In this document: in pieces, positions 32,124 through 41,245 of the stretch
Layout of the letters: each line of letters opens with the position of its first letter
How positions within the stretch are numbered: the stretch's first letter is position 1
From: Candidatus Zixiibacteriota bacterium
Lineage (GTDB): Bacteria; Zixibacteria; MSB-5A5; UBA10806; 4484-95
Reading direction: 5' to 3'
NCBI GenBank assembly: GCA_021159005.1
Contig: JAGGSN010000134.1
Span: forward strand, 1-64,000
Length of the DNA: 64,000 bases
Position numbers and translations under genes: made by a program
Notes under the pieces: generated by a model
Told to the model about the DNA's origin: nothing
The model's database searches: none
Seen by the model: only the letters and a program-made list of their open reading frames with translations

Positions 32124-34052
32124 CTATCGTAAAAAATCCATAAGCGATGGTTGAATTACTCTGGCGGCGGAAGCCAGAGCCGTTTGATAAATTATTTCGG
32201 CGTTAGCAAGTTCGGTTATAACTCGAATCATATCGGCATCCTCAACCTCCGAGAGCTGATTGGTTATCAGCAGTTCCTGATTCAGCATGTCTGTTTCGGC
32301 GCTTTCAGCTCTGATAACCCTCGAGCCAACGCTGGAACGCGAGATAAGGAGATTATCGAGAGCCTTAGTAAACACATCAAGAGTAACTTTAATCTCTTCG
32401 ATATTGTTTCGAGTTAAGGCGTTTTCAAGTATTCTCACTGTTCCCAAAAGGTCGCTCGAACCAAAAATGCCCAGAGCCGAGGCGGTTCTTCCGCTATCAG
32501 CTTCGGTTATCATAAATGAACGGTCATCATACTGCGATTTGACCATGATACCGGTTCTATCATCATTAAGATAGGCTTTGGCGCCAATCCCCGAATTATT
32601 TATCATTTCCACTATATCTAAAATAGTGGCATTGGGGTCATCCTGAAGAGGCGACAGATCGATATCGACCTTTTTTACGCCGTTGTTAATTTGAATAACG
32701 CCAAGCTGTATACCGGCATTACTATTTAGCGATGCGAGTTTTGTGTGATAAGTTAGGCGGGGATTAGTATCATCGCCCAACAGGATATTATTTTCCGTAC
32801 CCATCAGCAAGCCAAGGTCGTCGGCTAATGTTTCGCCAGCTGCAGATTCCAATACCTGTATATGGAGCGGCTGCAAATCAGTACCCTGCATAACTGCATT
32901 CACGGTGCCTTTAATACCCAAGTCGGCGGCGGTAGTTCCGTTTGAGAACTCATCGATTATTAAATCTCGCGGAATGGCGCTTGTGTCGGTAATAACGATT
33001 TTGTTGTCATCCGGGTCTATTGAAGCTGTAACATTCATTATACCAGCGGCAGGCAGCTGGGCATTGATAATATTAATAGCATCATTAAGGTCGGCAGCTC
33101 CCGAAAGATCAATATTAGCGGTGAGTGGTCCCGGAATGCCGGTAGAAATAGTAATATCCGTTCCAGCCGCCGTTGAAATGCCGCTGCCGCCATTCAGCAT
33201 CGAAATCGGGGTGTTTAATGTCAAATGATGAGCAGTAGTGTCTTCCAACTGCAAGCCCGACCCGCTACCGGCAATAGAGGCGATTAAGTTGGGGATTGCG
33301 GTCGTAATGTTAATCTCATCGAGAATCTGCTGAATGTTATTAATATTGCCGCTTAAATCGACATCATACGAACCGTTTAAGGTATTAATAGTAATATGGC
33401 CGGCACCCATATTTACACCCGCACCGGCATTAAGTTCGGTAAGCCAGAGGTTGGGCTGCAAGCCCGGATTCAAGTCGAAATTTTCACCGAGGACGGTTAC
33501 TCGTTTAGTCATAAACTCAGAACCGAACGAGTTTATGTTCAGATAAGAGTTTTTATCGGTTTCAATCATAATATCTTGGTAATCGCCCTGATAAATTATT
33601 CCGCCGTCAGCAGCAAGGATCGGGGGCAAATCCATTTTTGATCCGCCAAAAATATAATTTCCCTGATACTGTGAGTTTACCGCTTCTAACATCCTGCTGA
33701 AAATATCACTAACCGTTTCAGCCCCCGCGATTCGGGCAGCTTCATCATAGGTATCATTGCTTAATTGAACAGCAATATCATTAGCGTTAATAATCAGGTC
33801 GTTAATGCTGCTTAGAGCCATGTCGGAATACGACAGCCATGATTTGGAATGACGTATATTGGAATTAAACTGGGCAATATCAGACAGTCTGAACCGATAG
33901 TTCAAGTCATCGATTATCCCCAAGGGATCATCCGAGGGTCTATTAATCCGTCTTCCGGAGGAGGAAGCTGTTTGTAAATCCAACAATCGGGTAGTTGCCC
34001 TGGTAAGGTTGAACAATACCCTGTCAGACATCATTTTACTTGATACTCGCAT
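32124..34052 (-). CDS. flgL: Hook-filament junction protein FlgL, enlarged
   Basis: 642 residues, twice the common size (about 300). The ends are flagellin/FlgL-like: N-terminus MRVSSKMMSDRVLFNLTRATTRLLDLQTASSSGRRINRPSDDPLG, C-terminus EVEDADMIRVITELANAEIIYQTALASAARVIQPSLMDFLR. The middle contains three hook-in-like repeats (about 210-270, 280-365 and 445-525), each with an N-or-D-LS turn followed by an IxxIN helix and an IVITD-like strand. It joins hook and filament. Csr/FliW genes flank it on either side. Confidence 0.92.
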   Translation of the reverse strand: MRVSSKMMSDRVLFNLTRATTRLLDLQTASSSGRRINRPSDDPLGIIDDLNYRFRLSDIAQFNSNIRHSKSWLSYSDMALSSINDLIINANDIAVQLSNDTYDEAARIAGAETVSDIFSRMLEAVNSQYQGNYIFGGSKMDLPPILAADGGIIYQGDYQDIMIETDKNSYLNINSFGSEFMTKRVTVLGENFDLNPGLQPNLWLTELNAGAGVNMGAGHITINTLNGSYDVDLSGNINNIQQILDEINITTAIPNLIASIAGSGSGLQLEDTTAHHLTLNTPISMLNGGSGISTAAGTDITISTGIPGPLTANIDLSGAADLNDAINIINAQLPAAGIMNVTASIDPDDNKIVITDTSAIPRDLIIDEFSNGTTAADLGIKGTVNAVMQGTDLQPLHIQVLESAAGETLADDLGLLMGTENNILLGDDTNPRLTYHTKLASLNSNAGIQLGVIQINNGVKKVDIDLSPLQDDPNATILDIVEMINNSGIGAKAYLNDDRTGIMVKSQYDDRSFMITEADSGRTASALGIFGSSDLLGTVRILENALTRNNIEEIKVTLDVFTKALDNLLISRSSVGSRVIRAESAETDMLNQELLITNQLSEVEDADMIRVITELANAEIIYQTALASAARVIQPSLMDFLR

Positions 34053-34108
34053 GATTCATCTCCAGCTATATAAATTTATTATGCTCTTCTTCATTTTATC
34101 GGAACATT

Positions 34109-34354
34109 TTATTTTTTCTCTATTCGTTTAGCCTTTAAAATTTTAGCGACTTCAAACAAATCTTCTTTCAGCGCCAATGACGCAGATTTGTTTTCCTCTT
34201 GAATTCGCTTAAATACTTCCTCACGATGAATGGAGACTTTTTCAGGGGCAATTATTCCAAGTTTCACCTGATTGCCGGACATGGCAATAACAGTTACTTT
34301 AATATCGTTATCGATAGTAATCGATTCGCCTAACTTCCTTGTCAGGATTAACAC
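34109..34354 (-). CDS. csrA: Carbon storage/translation regulator CsrA
   Basis: 81 residues. The CsrA core MLILTRKLGESITIDNDIKVTVIAMSGNQVKLGIIAPEKVSIHREEVFKRIQEE is fully conserved, including the RNA-contact Leu4 and Arg44-equivalent positions. The C-terminal tail is longer than in E. coli (61 residues). CsrA binds GGA in mRNA leaders. Its position between flgK and flgL and next to fliW points to control of flagellin; the flagellin leader has matching sites. Confidence 0.97.
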   Translation of the reverse strand: MLILTRKLGESITIDNDIKVTVIAMSGNQVKLGIIAPEKVSIHREEVFKRIQEENKSASLALKEDLFEVAKILKAKRIEKK

Positions 34355-34386
34355 TTCATACTCCTATTATATTTATTAACAATTAA

Positions 34387-35769
34387 CTAACCCATATTAT
34401 TTATAATGGTATTTAACGCATCATCCATAGCGGTTATCACTCTGGCCGCTGCTTCATAAGCATGTTCATATTTTATCATATTCGTCATTTCTTCATCAAG
34501 AGAAACACCCTCAAGAGATTGTTTGCTGTTTTCAATATGGAAGACTAGTGCTGTTTGATTTTCAGCCATGTTTAAAGCTTCATTCGTCTTGATGCCAATT
34601 ATGCCAACTATAGAGTTGTAAAAATCGTTGATAGTTGCAGTGCCGTTATTCATAACAAGTTCATGTCTCAAGCCGGCAATTCTCAGGGCATTCGAGTTGT
34701 CGCCGGTTTCGCCATTTAAGGAGGCTGAGATATATCCCTCATCGGCAATAATCAAATCATCAAGCTTGATATCGGCGGCGCCTGTCGTATCAGGATCGAA
34801 AAAGCAAATATTAGTTTCGCCGTTTAAGCTGTAGCCGTCTTTATGCAGTTCATTAAGTTGTTCCACAAGCGATAGAGCCAGCTGGTCTAGTTCGGCAAGG
34901 CGTTCAGGCACTATTTCATCTCTTGTCTCGATATATCCGGCAAGTTTTCCGTTAACAATTTCCGGGCTAATCGGGGAATTGGCAAATTTAATATCATGAA
35001 TCACCGTAGTGCCGGTATCTCTTACAGATAATTCGAGATTTGAAACCGTGTTGCCGTCAACAAAAGCCATAGAGCCGACAAATACCGTATAATTTCCGTT
35101 GGGCTGTTCCAAAACTTCTACATTGATATAATCAGATAGTTCATCCACCAGTAAGTCGCGGCGGTCGCGAAGGTCGTTAGCTTGATGGCCTGAAAGTTCG
35201 GCTGTTTGAATCGTTTCGTTCAAAGATGCCAGCTGATTGGCAATTTCATTGATATATTCGACGCTTTTTTGTATGTCATCGTCAATAGATTTCTGCAAAT
35301 CAGTCATTTGATTATTCATTTGATGTAAGCCATTAATTAGCAGGTTTGCCTGTTCTCTAACAGCGGATCGAGCAGCCATGCTGTCCGGCGAGATTGATAA
35401 ATCCTGCCACGAGTTCCAGAAATCTTCCAGCAGAGAGCCAAAGCCGTTATCGGATGGTTCAACGAAGATTCTTTCAACTTGCTCCCAACTATATGAAAGC
35501 GTTTGCCATCGTCCCATACGCTGCGTTTCCTGACGGAACTGTTCATCCAGAAAATACGACCGTATTCGCCGGACAGAGTCGACTTTCACACCGGTTCCGA
35601 ATTGCATTCTATTGGAATCGAAAGGCTGAGTTGAAATCATCATTGCCTGCTGCCGCGTGAAGCCCGGCGTATTGACATTGGCAATATTATGGCCGTTAGT
35701 GTTAAGCGCATATTGCGCTGACAAAAGAGCTCTTCTCCCGATTTCAAGTCCGATATTTACACCATACAT
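34387..35769 (-). CDS. flgK: Hook-filament junction protein FlgK
   Basis: 460 residues, at the short end for FlgK. The N-terminus (IGRRALLSAQYALNTNGHNIANVNTPGFTRQQAMM) and the C-terminal flagellar rod-hook motif (SLEGVSLDEEMTNMIKYEHAYEAAARVITAMDDALNTIINNMG) are diagnostic. It connects hook to FlgL. The gene order flgN-flgK-csrA-flgL-fliW is coherent. FlgK is compact while its partner FlgL is enlarged. Confidence 0.96.
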   Translation of the reverse strand: MYGVNIGLEIGRRALLSAQYALNTNGHNIANVNTPGFTRQQAMMISTQPFDSNRMQFGTGVKVDSVRRIRSYFLDEQFRQETQRMGRWQTLSYSWEQVERIFVEPSDNGFGSLLEDFWNSWQDLSISPDSMAARSAVREQANLLINGLHQMNNQMTDLQKSIDDDIQKSVEYINEIANQLASLNETIQTAELSGHQANDLRDRRDLLVDELSDYINVEVLEQPNGNYTVFVGSMAFVDGNTVSNLELSVRDTGTTVIHDIKFANSPISPEIVNGKLAGYIETRDEIVPERLAELDQLALSLVEQLNELHKDGYSLNGETNICFFDPDTTGAADIKLDDLIIADEGYISASLNGETGDNSNALRIAGLRHELVMNNGTATINDFYNSIVGIIGIKTNEALNMAENQTALVFHIENSKQSLEGVSLDEEMTNMIKYEHAYEAAARVITAMDDALNTIINNMG

Positions 35770-35780
35770 AATAATCTTCC

Positions 35781-36278
35781 TTAGACTGAATGGTTAATAA
35801 TACTGCCCTCATAGACTCCAGTCTTGTTGGGCCCGGGTTTATTATAAATAGGCGAAGGACGGCCGTTGATAATTCTTATCGACTCGGAAATTAATTTTCG
35901 TGATTTGTCTATCAATATTTTATTCCGCATGCTTTTTTCTTCAATCCGTTTATGAGCATCAATGATAGACTCTCGCAATAATACTAATCGGTTGCTGGAG
36001 ACATTATCCAGTTGGGGCAGCAAATCGCGCAAAGTTATGTTTTCTTCCTCGTTAAGATTACAATTCTTAATGTTTTCCTTTAAGATTAACATCCTTCTTT
36101 TTTCAAGATCATTAGCTTTGATGCTTAGCAGATCCAGTTCATTATCGGTTTTATTCAAATCGGCAATGTTTCTGCTAATTATCTGCTTATGCTGGTCATC
36201 AAGCAAAATGAGAAACTTATTAAATGTCTCAAGCTCCTGATCTAATATGTCCACCAGTTTTTTCATAGTTTCTTTCAC
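35781..36278 (-). CDS. flgN: FlgN-like export chaperone
   Basis: 165 residues, helical coiled coil in the first 130 residues (LVDILDQELETFNKFLILLDDQHKQIISRNIADLNK) and a disordered tail with NGRPSPIYNKPGPNK. FlgN escorts FlgK and FlgL to the export gate. The position immediately before flgK and the FlgN-type N-terminal helix support the call. Similarity is moderate. Confidence 0.75.
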   Translation of the reverse strand: MKETMKKLVDILDQELETFNKFLILLDDQHKQIISRNIADLNKTDNELDLLSIKANDLEKRRMLILKENIKNCNLNEEENITLRDLLPQLDNVSSNRLVLLRESIIDAHKRIEEKSMRNKILIDKSRKLISESIRIINGRPSPIYNKPGPNKTGVYEGSIINHSV

Positions 36279-36286
36279 CTATATTT

Positions 36287-37099
36287 TTATCGGGATTTTT
36301 TGAAATTCATTAACCCTTTTAGATTAGCCATGATATTGCTGACATATTTTTCAGTTTCCTCATAAGGAGGAATTCCATCATATTTATTAACAGCTTCTGT
36401 TCCTGCATTATAAGCCGCCAATGCTTTGCCCACATCGCCTTTGAATCTTTTCAATAGGGACGCTAAATATTTTACTCCGCCAAAGATGTTTTGTTTAATA
36501 TCAAAGGGGTCTTTTACGCCAAGCATTTTAGCTGTTGGGTCCATTAGTTGCATCAGTCCCTTGGCTCCTTTGGAGGATACCGCATTAGGGTTGCCGCCCG
36601 ATTCCTGCATCATAACAGCCGTAACCAGCTTGGGGTCGATTTTATTAATATTAGCCGCCTGAATTATTGTTTTGCTGATCAGGCTGATTTCATTGCCTTG
36701 CTTGTAAGTTTTATCTGTTTCGGTTTTAGTTTTTATAATTGGCTTATATGCGATTGATTTATCAAGCTGGTCTAATAGATTTCCGTTTTTATCGGAGGAT
36801 ATATTATCATTATAGCTTTTAAACAACATATCGCCAATACCGAGAGGGCTGGATTCAGCCATTTTATCCGCTAATCCTTCATCGAACATCTGCATGTATG
36901 TATCAGCGCCCAACCCCTCGCCGAAAAGCGAAGACTTTGAAGAAGCCGACCGCATGGTTTTCAACATGTAGAAAAGGAATAGAGACTCGAATTGCTGGCA
37001 GGCTTTTTTAAGTCTTACAATTCTTGCCTGCTTTTCTTTATCATCGATGACCCCGGTTTGCGGTCCCGAATAAACTTTATCTATCGCAGTGATAACCAT
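36287..37099 (-). CDS. flgJ: FlgJ-type rod protein fused to a lytic transglycosylase
   Basis: 270 residues. The N-terminal rod-binding domain (about 30-95: ACQQFESLFLFYMLKTMR, MFDEGLADKMAESSPLGIGDMLF) is linked by about 40 residues to a C-terminal SLT domain (about 145-260). The SLT has Glu166 in MMQESGGNP, KGAKGLMQLM at 177-186 and AAYNAGTEAV. Enteric FlgJ has an N-acetylglucosaminidase instead, so the wall-cutting domain differs in type. The enzyme opens peptidoglycan for the rod. No signal peptide; it should be exported by the flagellar system. Confidence 0.9.
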   Translation of the reverse strand: MVITAIDKVYSGPQTGVIDDKEKQARIVRLKKACQQFESLFLFYMLKTMRSASSKSSLFGEGLGADTYMQMFDEGLADKMAESSPLGIGDMLFKSYNDNISSDKNGNLLDQLDKSIAYKPIIKTKTETDKTYKQGNEISLISKTIIQAANINKIDPKLVTAVMMQESGGNPNAVSSKGAKGLMQLMDPTAKMLGVKDPFDIKQNIFGGVKYLASLLKRFKGDVGKALAAYNAGTEAVNKYDGIPPYEETEKYVSNIMANLKGLMNFKKSR

Positions 37100-37111
37100 T
37101 TTCTTAAATAC

Positions 37112-38224
37112 CTATAAAATTACTAGCTCTGCTCTTAATGCCCCAATTGCTTTAAGGGCTTGAAAAATTGCAATAATATCCCTGGGAGTTGCGCCGATTT
37201 CATTAAGGGCAGCCGCCAGATTGCCAATATTGGCCTGGTTTTCAATATATAGTATTCGGGCTGGTTCCGCCTCAACATTAATTTCAGCTTCGCGTGTTAA
37301 TACCGTTTTTCCCTGTGAAAAAGGTTCCGGCTGGGAAACAAGCGGTGTTGCCTTAATCTCAATATTGAGACTGCCGTGAGCCAGCATCACAGCTGAAATA
37401 GTTACGTTTTGTCCGGCGGCAATGGTGCCGGTTTTTTCATTGATAGCCACGCGCGCCGGCACATCCGGCTCAATTTCAAGTTTTTCCACTTCGGCAAAGA
37501 ACCTAACCAGCTCGCCGGAGTTCTTCAATGAATCGGGAATAGTGATTTCAATATTAGCCTCATCGGAGGCATAAGCTTTAACATATTTGAACTTATTATT
37601 AATTGCGTTGGCCAGTCTATTGGCAGTTGTGAAATCCGGTATTTCCAGATGAAGCTTGACCGCGCCAATATTCTCATCACCGGCAATTTGCTTTTCGACT
37701 GTAGCGCCGTCGGGAATCCTGCCGACAAGAGTGTAATTATTACGAAACTGGTCGCCCATGCCTGTGCTGATATTAAAACCTCCGATTGAGATTGGCCCCT
37801 GAGAAACAGCATATACATCCCCCGAGGCATCCGCCAGCGGCGTGTATAAAAGCGTTCCTCCCTGAAGCGAGGTGGCATCGCCCATCGAGGAAACCATGAC
37901 ATCAACTCTTGAACCGCTTGACATATAAGGAGTGAGTTCGACAGTTACCATAACGGCGGCAACATTTTTAACTTTTACCTGTCCCGGATCGACAGTAACT
38001 CCCATTCTCTCCATCATATTAACAAGCGATTGAATCGTAAAGCGGGTAGATTTTGAATCGCCAGTTCCGTCAAGACCGACAACCAGTCCATACCCGAAAA
38101 GCGGCACGGTATTTTCCAATTGAAATCGCGAAATATCTTTAACGCGAACTTTACCAGCCGTTAAGCCAACGCTTAAAGATAGTATTAATATGACTACCAC
38201 TATTGAATAAAAATATTTTCTCAT
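37112..38224 (-). CDS. flgI: Flagellar P-ring protein FlgI
   Basis: 370 residues. A signal peptide (FYSIVVVILILSLSVGLTAG) precedes a conserved FlgI body: RVKDISRFQLENTVPLFGYGLVVGLDGTGDS, ASSMGDA-type SSMGDATSLQGGTLLYTPL, and the C-terminal DIIAIFQALKAIGALRAELVIL. It forms the periplasmic ring around the rod. It is 1 base from flgH and 12 from flgJ. Confidence 0.97.
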   Translation of the reverse strand: MRKYFYSIVVVILILSLSVGLTAGKVRVKDISRFQLENTVPLFGYGLVVGLDGTGDSKSTRFTIQSLVNMMERMGVTVDPGQVKVKNVAAVMVTVELTPYMSSGSRVDVMVSSMGDATSLQGGTLLYTPLADASGDVYAVSQGPISIGGFNISTGMGDQFRNNYTLVGRIPDGATVEKQIAGDENIGAVKLHLEIPDFTTANRLANAINNKFKYVKAYASDEANIEITIPDSLKNSGELVRFFAEVEKLEIEPDVPARVAINEKTGTIAAGQNVTISAVMLAHGSLNIEIKATPLVSQPEPFSQGKTVLTREAEINVEAEPARILYIENQANIGNLAAALNEIGATPRDIIAIFQALKAIGALRAELVIL

Positions 38225-38225
38225 A

Positions 38226-38801
38226 TTAAAAAATCCAATTTAGAACTCTGGTTATAATTCCGGGACGCTGCCCTTCGGTAACGGTCCCCTTCCCTTTGGA
38301 TGATATTTTTGCATCCGCTATCTGATATGAGTAAATCGTATTGTTATTGTTAATATCACGCGGTCTTACAACACCCGACAGGAAATATGTTTCTTCCTCA
38401 TTATTAATTGTAACCACGCGGCTGCCTTCTATTACCAAGTCGCCGTTTTCCTTAGCGGCAATCACGGTTGCTGTCAGTTTTGCTCTAAGGGCTCCGTACT
38501 TTTCAGTTTGTCCTTGCCCGTCAAATTTTACTTCATTGCCGCCGGCAGCATCATACAAACGGACAAACTCAAACGGTCCGAGGCTGCCCGAGGCGTTCAT
38601 TTTGGTATCGGTTTTTTTCTTGGTTGTGGTTTTAGCTTTGTTTACAGCTCGCGAATCCTCAACTATCAGCACTGTAAGCAGGTCGCCAACTTTGAAAGCC
38701 TTGATATCAGTATAGATTGAACGCTGCTTCGCCTCATTAGCCAAGGCCGGATTGAAAGCATTCAGGCAAATAATCATTATTAAACTAAGCGGTATTCTCA
38801 T
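38226..38801 (-). CDS. flgH: Flagellar L-ring protein FlgH, without a lipobox
   Basis: 191 residues. The FlgH core is clear (RSIYTDIKAFKVGDLLTVLIVEDSRAVNKAKTTT; FLSGVVRPRDINNNNTIYSYQIADAKISSKGKG). FlgH is normally a lipoprotein with a [LVI][AS][GA]C box; here the only early Cys (residue 12, MIIC) does not fit, and ALA|NE suggests cleavage by signal peptidase I. It forms the outer-membrane ring. The gene lies between flgA and flgI. Confidence 0.95.
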   Translation of the reverse strand: MRIPLSLIMIICLNAFNPALANEAKQRSIYTDIKAFKVGDLLTVLIVEDSRAVNKAKTTTKKKTDTKMNASGSLGPFEFVRLYDAAGGNEVKFDGQGQTEKYGALRAKLTATVIAAKENGDLVIEGSRVVTINNEEETYFLSGVVRPRDINNNNTIYSYQIADAKISSKGKGTVTEGQRPGIITRVLNWIF

Positions 38802-38811
38802 CAGGACTCCT

Positions 38812-39474
38812 TTATTTTAATGCCACAGTAGTCGAATCGATTATTTTAGCTCTAATAATTTTCTTTGAGCCAATATTGACTACTCGAATTATATCTCCAA
38901 TACCGCCTCTTTGTCTGGCAATTCCATTGGCTGTGATTTTAATAGACCCTTTTTCAAAGATTATATTGACATTATCACCGGGTTTGACAATCGGTACGTT
39001 TTCAATCATGGCGGGATATATCATAGAACCGGCAGGAATATGCATCTTTGCCTGCATCCCATCCAATTTGGCTGGATCGACAATAGGCAGCATGCCTTTG
39101 TTAGTAATCAGCCTTTTATCCATTTTTAGCTCTTTAAATATCTCGCCGGCATTAACCTGTTCGGTTGTTGTCAGAGCCTCAACCATCAAAGAAACGCCAA
39201 TCGATACCGGCACCGCTTTAATAAGATTATTGTCATTATAAACACCAAGAGTAAAAACCGTATTGCCAAGCGGTGAGTCTTTACCGATTCGAAATACTCG
39301 AACGCTATCGAATTCGTCTGGGAAAAGGTTCCAATTGATGCGTCTGAAATCGAATTGGTAATTGGCGTTTTCGACGCTGAAATTGATTTCGATATACGAT
39401 GCTACAGCCTCCTCAACTCTTTCGGAAACCGTAGAACAAGTAATCGCTAAAGCTAATAATAAAGCTAACATCAT
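38812..39474 (-). CDS. flgA: P-ring assembly chaperone FlgA
   Basis: 220 residues. A hydrophobic N-terminus (LALLLALAITCS) is followed by a variable region and a SAF domain (about 95-215: EALTTTEQVNAGEIFKELKMDKRLI, IPAGSMIYPAMIENVPIVKPGDNVNI). FlgA is a periplasmic chaperone for FlgI. The start is the second base past flgG. The order flgF-G-A-H-I is common outside Enterobacteria. Confidence 0.93.
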   Translation of the reverse strand: MMLALLLALAITCSTVSERVEEAVASYIEINFSVENANYQFDFRRINWNLFPDEFDSVRVFRIGKDSPLGNTVFTLGVYNDNNLIKAVPVSIGVSLMVEALTTTEQVNAGEIFKELKMDKRLITNKGMLPIVDPAKLDGMQAKMHIPAGSMIYPAMIENVPIVKPGDNVNIIFEKGSIKITANGIARQRGGIGDIIRVVNIGSKKIIRAKIIDSTTVALK

Positions 39475-39477
39475 ATT

Positions 39478-40266
39478 CTACCGTTTAAGATTATTTGCAA
39501 TTTGCGTCATCTCTTCCGAGGTTTGAATTGCCTTCGAGTTTATCTCGTAAGCCCGCTGAGCCACAATCATATTTACCATTTCCTCGACAATATCAACATT
39601 AGACATTTCGAGGTATCCCTGATTAATCCTGCCAAATCCCTCAACCGAAGGATTGCCAAGAATCGGATCGCCGGATGCCGATGAACCTGTATATAGATTA
39701 TGTCCTATTGACCGCAAGCCGGCAGGATTTATAAATTTAGCCAGTTCAAACTGCCCCATTTCCTGCGGTTCGGCATCGCCGGGAATAAACACGGATAGAA
39801 TGCCATCAGCCGAGATGCTTATATCGGCGGCATCGGCTGGAATGGTAATGTTCGGTTGAAGATAAAAGCCGTCACTGGTAACAACTTGGCCATCGGCACT
39901 TATCTTTAAGGCGCCGTCACGAGTGTAAGCCATCGTGCCATCCGGCATTAAAACCTGAAGGAATCCCTGTCCCTCGATTGCCAAATCGAGAGGATTGCCG
40001 CTTTGCTGAAGGCTTCCCATAGTAAATGATCTTTGAGTAGCGGCCGGACGAGTGCCATAGCCTACCTCAAGACTGACAGGAACTTTCGAACCTGCCGCTG
40101 ATTCGGTTCCGGCGGCTCGGAGCCTTTGATAGAGGATATCCTGAAACTCGATTTTTGATTTTTTAAAGCCGACAGTATTAACATTCGACAGATTATTCGC
40201 GATAACATCGACATTCATCTGCTGGGCAACCATCCCCGATGCCGCAGTTCTCATTGCTTTAATCAT
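39478..40266 (-). CDS. flgG: Flagellar distal rod protein FlgG
   Basis: 262 residues, standard FlgG size. N-terminus MIKAMRTAASGMVAQQMNVDVIANNLSNVNTVGFKK, internal QGFLQVLMPDGTMAYTRDGAL, and C-terminus EMSNVDIVEEMVNMIVAQRAYEINSKAIQTSEEM are all diagnostic. It builds the distal rod. It follows flgF by 11 bases. Confidence 0.97.
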   Translation of the reverse strand: MIKAMRTAASGMVAQQMNVDVIANNLSNVNTVGFKKSKIEFQDILYQRLRAAGTESAAGSKVPVSLEVGYGTRPAATQRSFTMGSLQQSGNPLDLAIEGQGFLQVLMPDGTMAYTRDGALKISADGQVVTSDGFYLQPNITIPADAADISISADGILSVFIPGDAEPQEMGQFELAKFINPAGLRSIGHNLYTGSSASGDPILGNPSVEGFGRINQGYLEMSNVDIVEEMVNMIVAQRAYEINSKAIQTSEEMTQIANNLKR

Positions 40267-40277
40267 GATTTTCTCCT

Positions 40278-41006
40278 TTATCTAACGCGACCTAATTCAT
40301 TAACAGCTTTATTCAGTGTTTCGTCCTGGGTTTGAATAGCTTTCTGACCGGTTTCATACGCCCTGAATGAAATCATCATATCTACCATTTGATCGATTAT
40401 ATTTACATTTGACGATTCGACATATCCTTGAAGGACTTCATAATTGTCAGCTTTGACCGGTTTCACATTATCGGCGCCGGCAGTTAGATAGCCATAATCA
40501 GTTTTATTCAGGTTATATGGTTTGGCAAAATCGACTACCTTCATTTTAGCGATGGATTCTCCATCAGAAGAAACAAAGCCATCACTACTAATACTGATTT
40601 CATCACCCGATATATTTATAGGGCCGGCCTCGGAAAGAACCGGGTTGTTGTTGCCGTCAACTAATGTTCCCTCAGGCGTCAATGAGAATACGCCACAGCG
40701 CGTATAACGTTCGCCCGCAGGAGTCTGGACCACAAAAAAGCCGTCGCCGTTGATGGCAGTATCTAAAGAGCGTTCTGTTTTTTCAAGACTGCCCTGAGAA
40801 TAGTCGATATAGACATCATCAACCATGGGTATTTCCCAATCGAGGTCGGTTACTAAGCCGTCTTCCGCTTTATTGAGTTCATGCAGGAATACGCTGTCTT
40901 TTTTAAATCCAACTGTTTTAGCATTAGCCATGTTGTTAGCAAAGACTTCCTGCTTCAACACGCGCGGCAGCATCCCGGAGCTTGATGTGTAAATTCCTTT
41001 AATCAT
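40278..41006 (-). CDS. flgF: Flagellar proximal rod protein FlgF
   Basis: 242 residues. The rod N-terminal motif (IYTSSSGMLPRVLKQEVFANNMANAKTVGFKK), GDGFFVVQTPAGERYTRCGVFSL and the C-terminal VESSNVNIIDQMVDMMISFRAYETGQKAIQTQDE mark it as FlgF/FlgG-like; order and size favour FlgF. It heads the rod/ring/hook-junction operon, about 30 bases after a sigma-54 promoter start. Confidence 0.92.
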   Translation of the reverse strand: MIKGIYTSSSGMLPRVLKQEVFANNMANAKTVGFKKDSVFLHELNKAEDGLVTDLDWEIPMVDDVYIDYSQGSLEKTERSLDTAINGDGFFVVQTPAGERYTRCGVFSLTPEGTLVDGNNNPVLSEAGPINISGDEISISSDGFVSSDGESIAKMKVVDFAKPYNLNKTDYGYLTAGADNVKPVKADNYEVLQGYVESSNVNIIDQMVDMMISFRAYETGQKAIQTQDETLNKAVNELGRVR

Positions 41007-41245
41007 AAAGATTCATCTCCTTATCTAATTATCCAGTTGTTAACTATGCAAACTTTATGCCTGATGGAAATAGAGAGCTATCCACCAGATGTGAAATTGT
41101 ACGGTTTTTTAATATAACTATATGAATTATAATATGTTGGCTTTTATAGAAATACTGCAATTACATTGATTAAGCAATTTAGTCGGTGCACAGCAAATAT
41201 AAAAAGGGGAATTTATATCACTTTATGCAGGGATAATATTTCCTG
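41007..41245. other. Promoter region between fapA and flgF
   Basis: AT-rich. It contains the sigma-54 element at 41047-41061 and the flgF ribosome binding site (AAGGAG); no gene is seen in the remainder. Confidence 0.6.
41047..41061 (-). promoter_or_regulatory. Sigma-54 promoter upstream of flgF
   Basis: On the minus strand AGGCATAAAGTTTGCA shows the invariant GG-N10-GC with a full TTGCA at -12. It lies about 42-56 bases before the flgF start and suggests RpoN-dependent control of the rod/hook operon. Confidence 0.7.
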
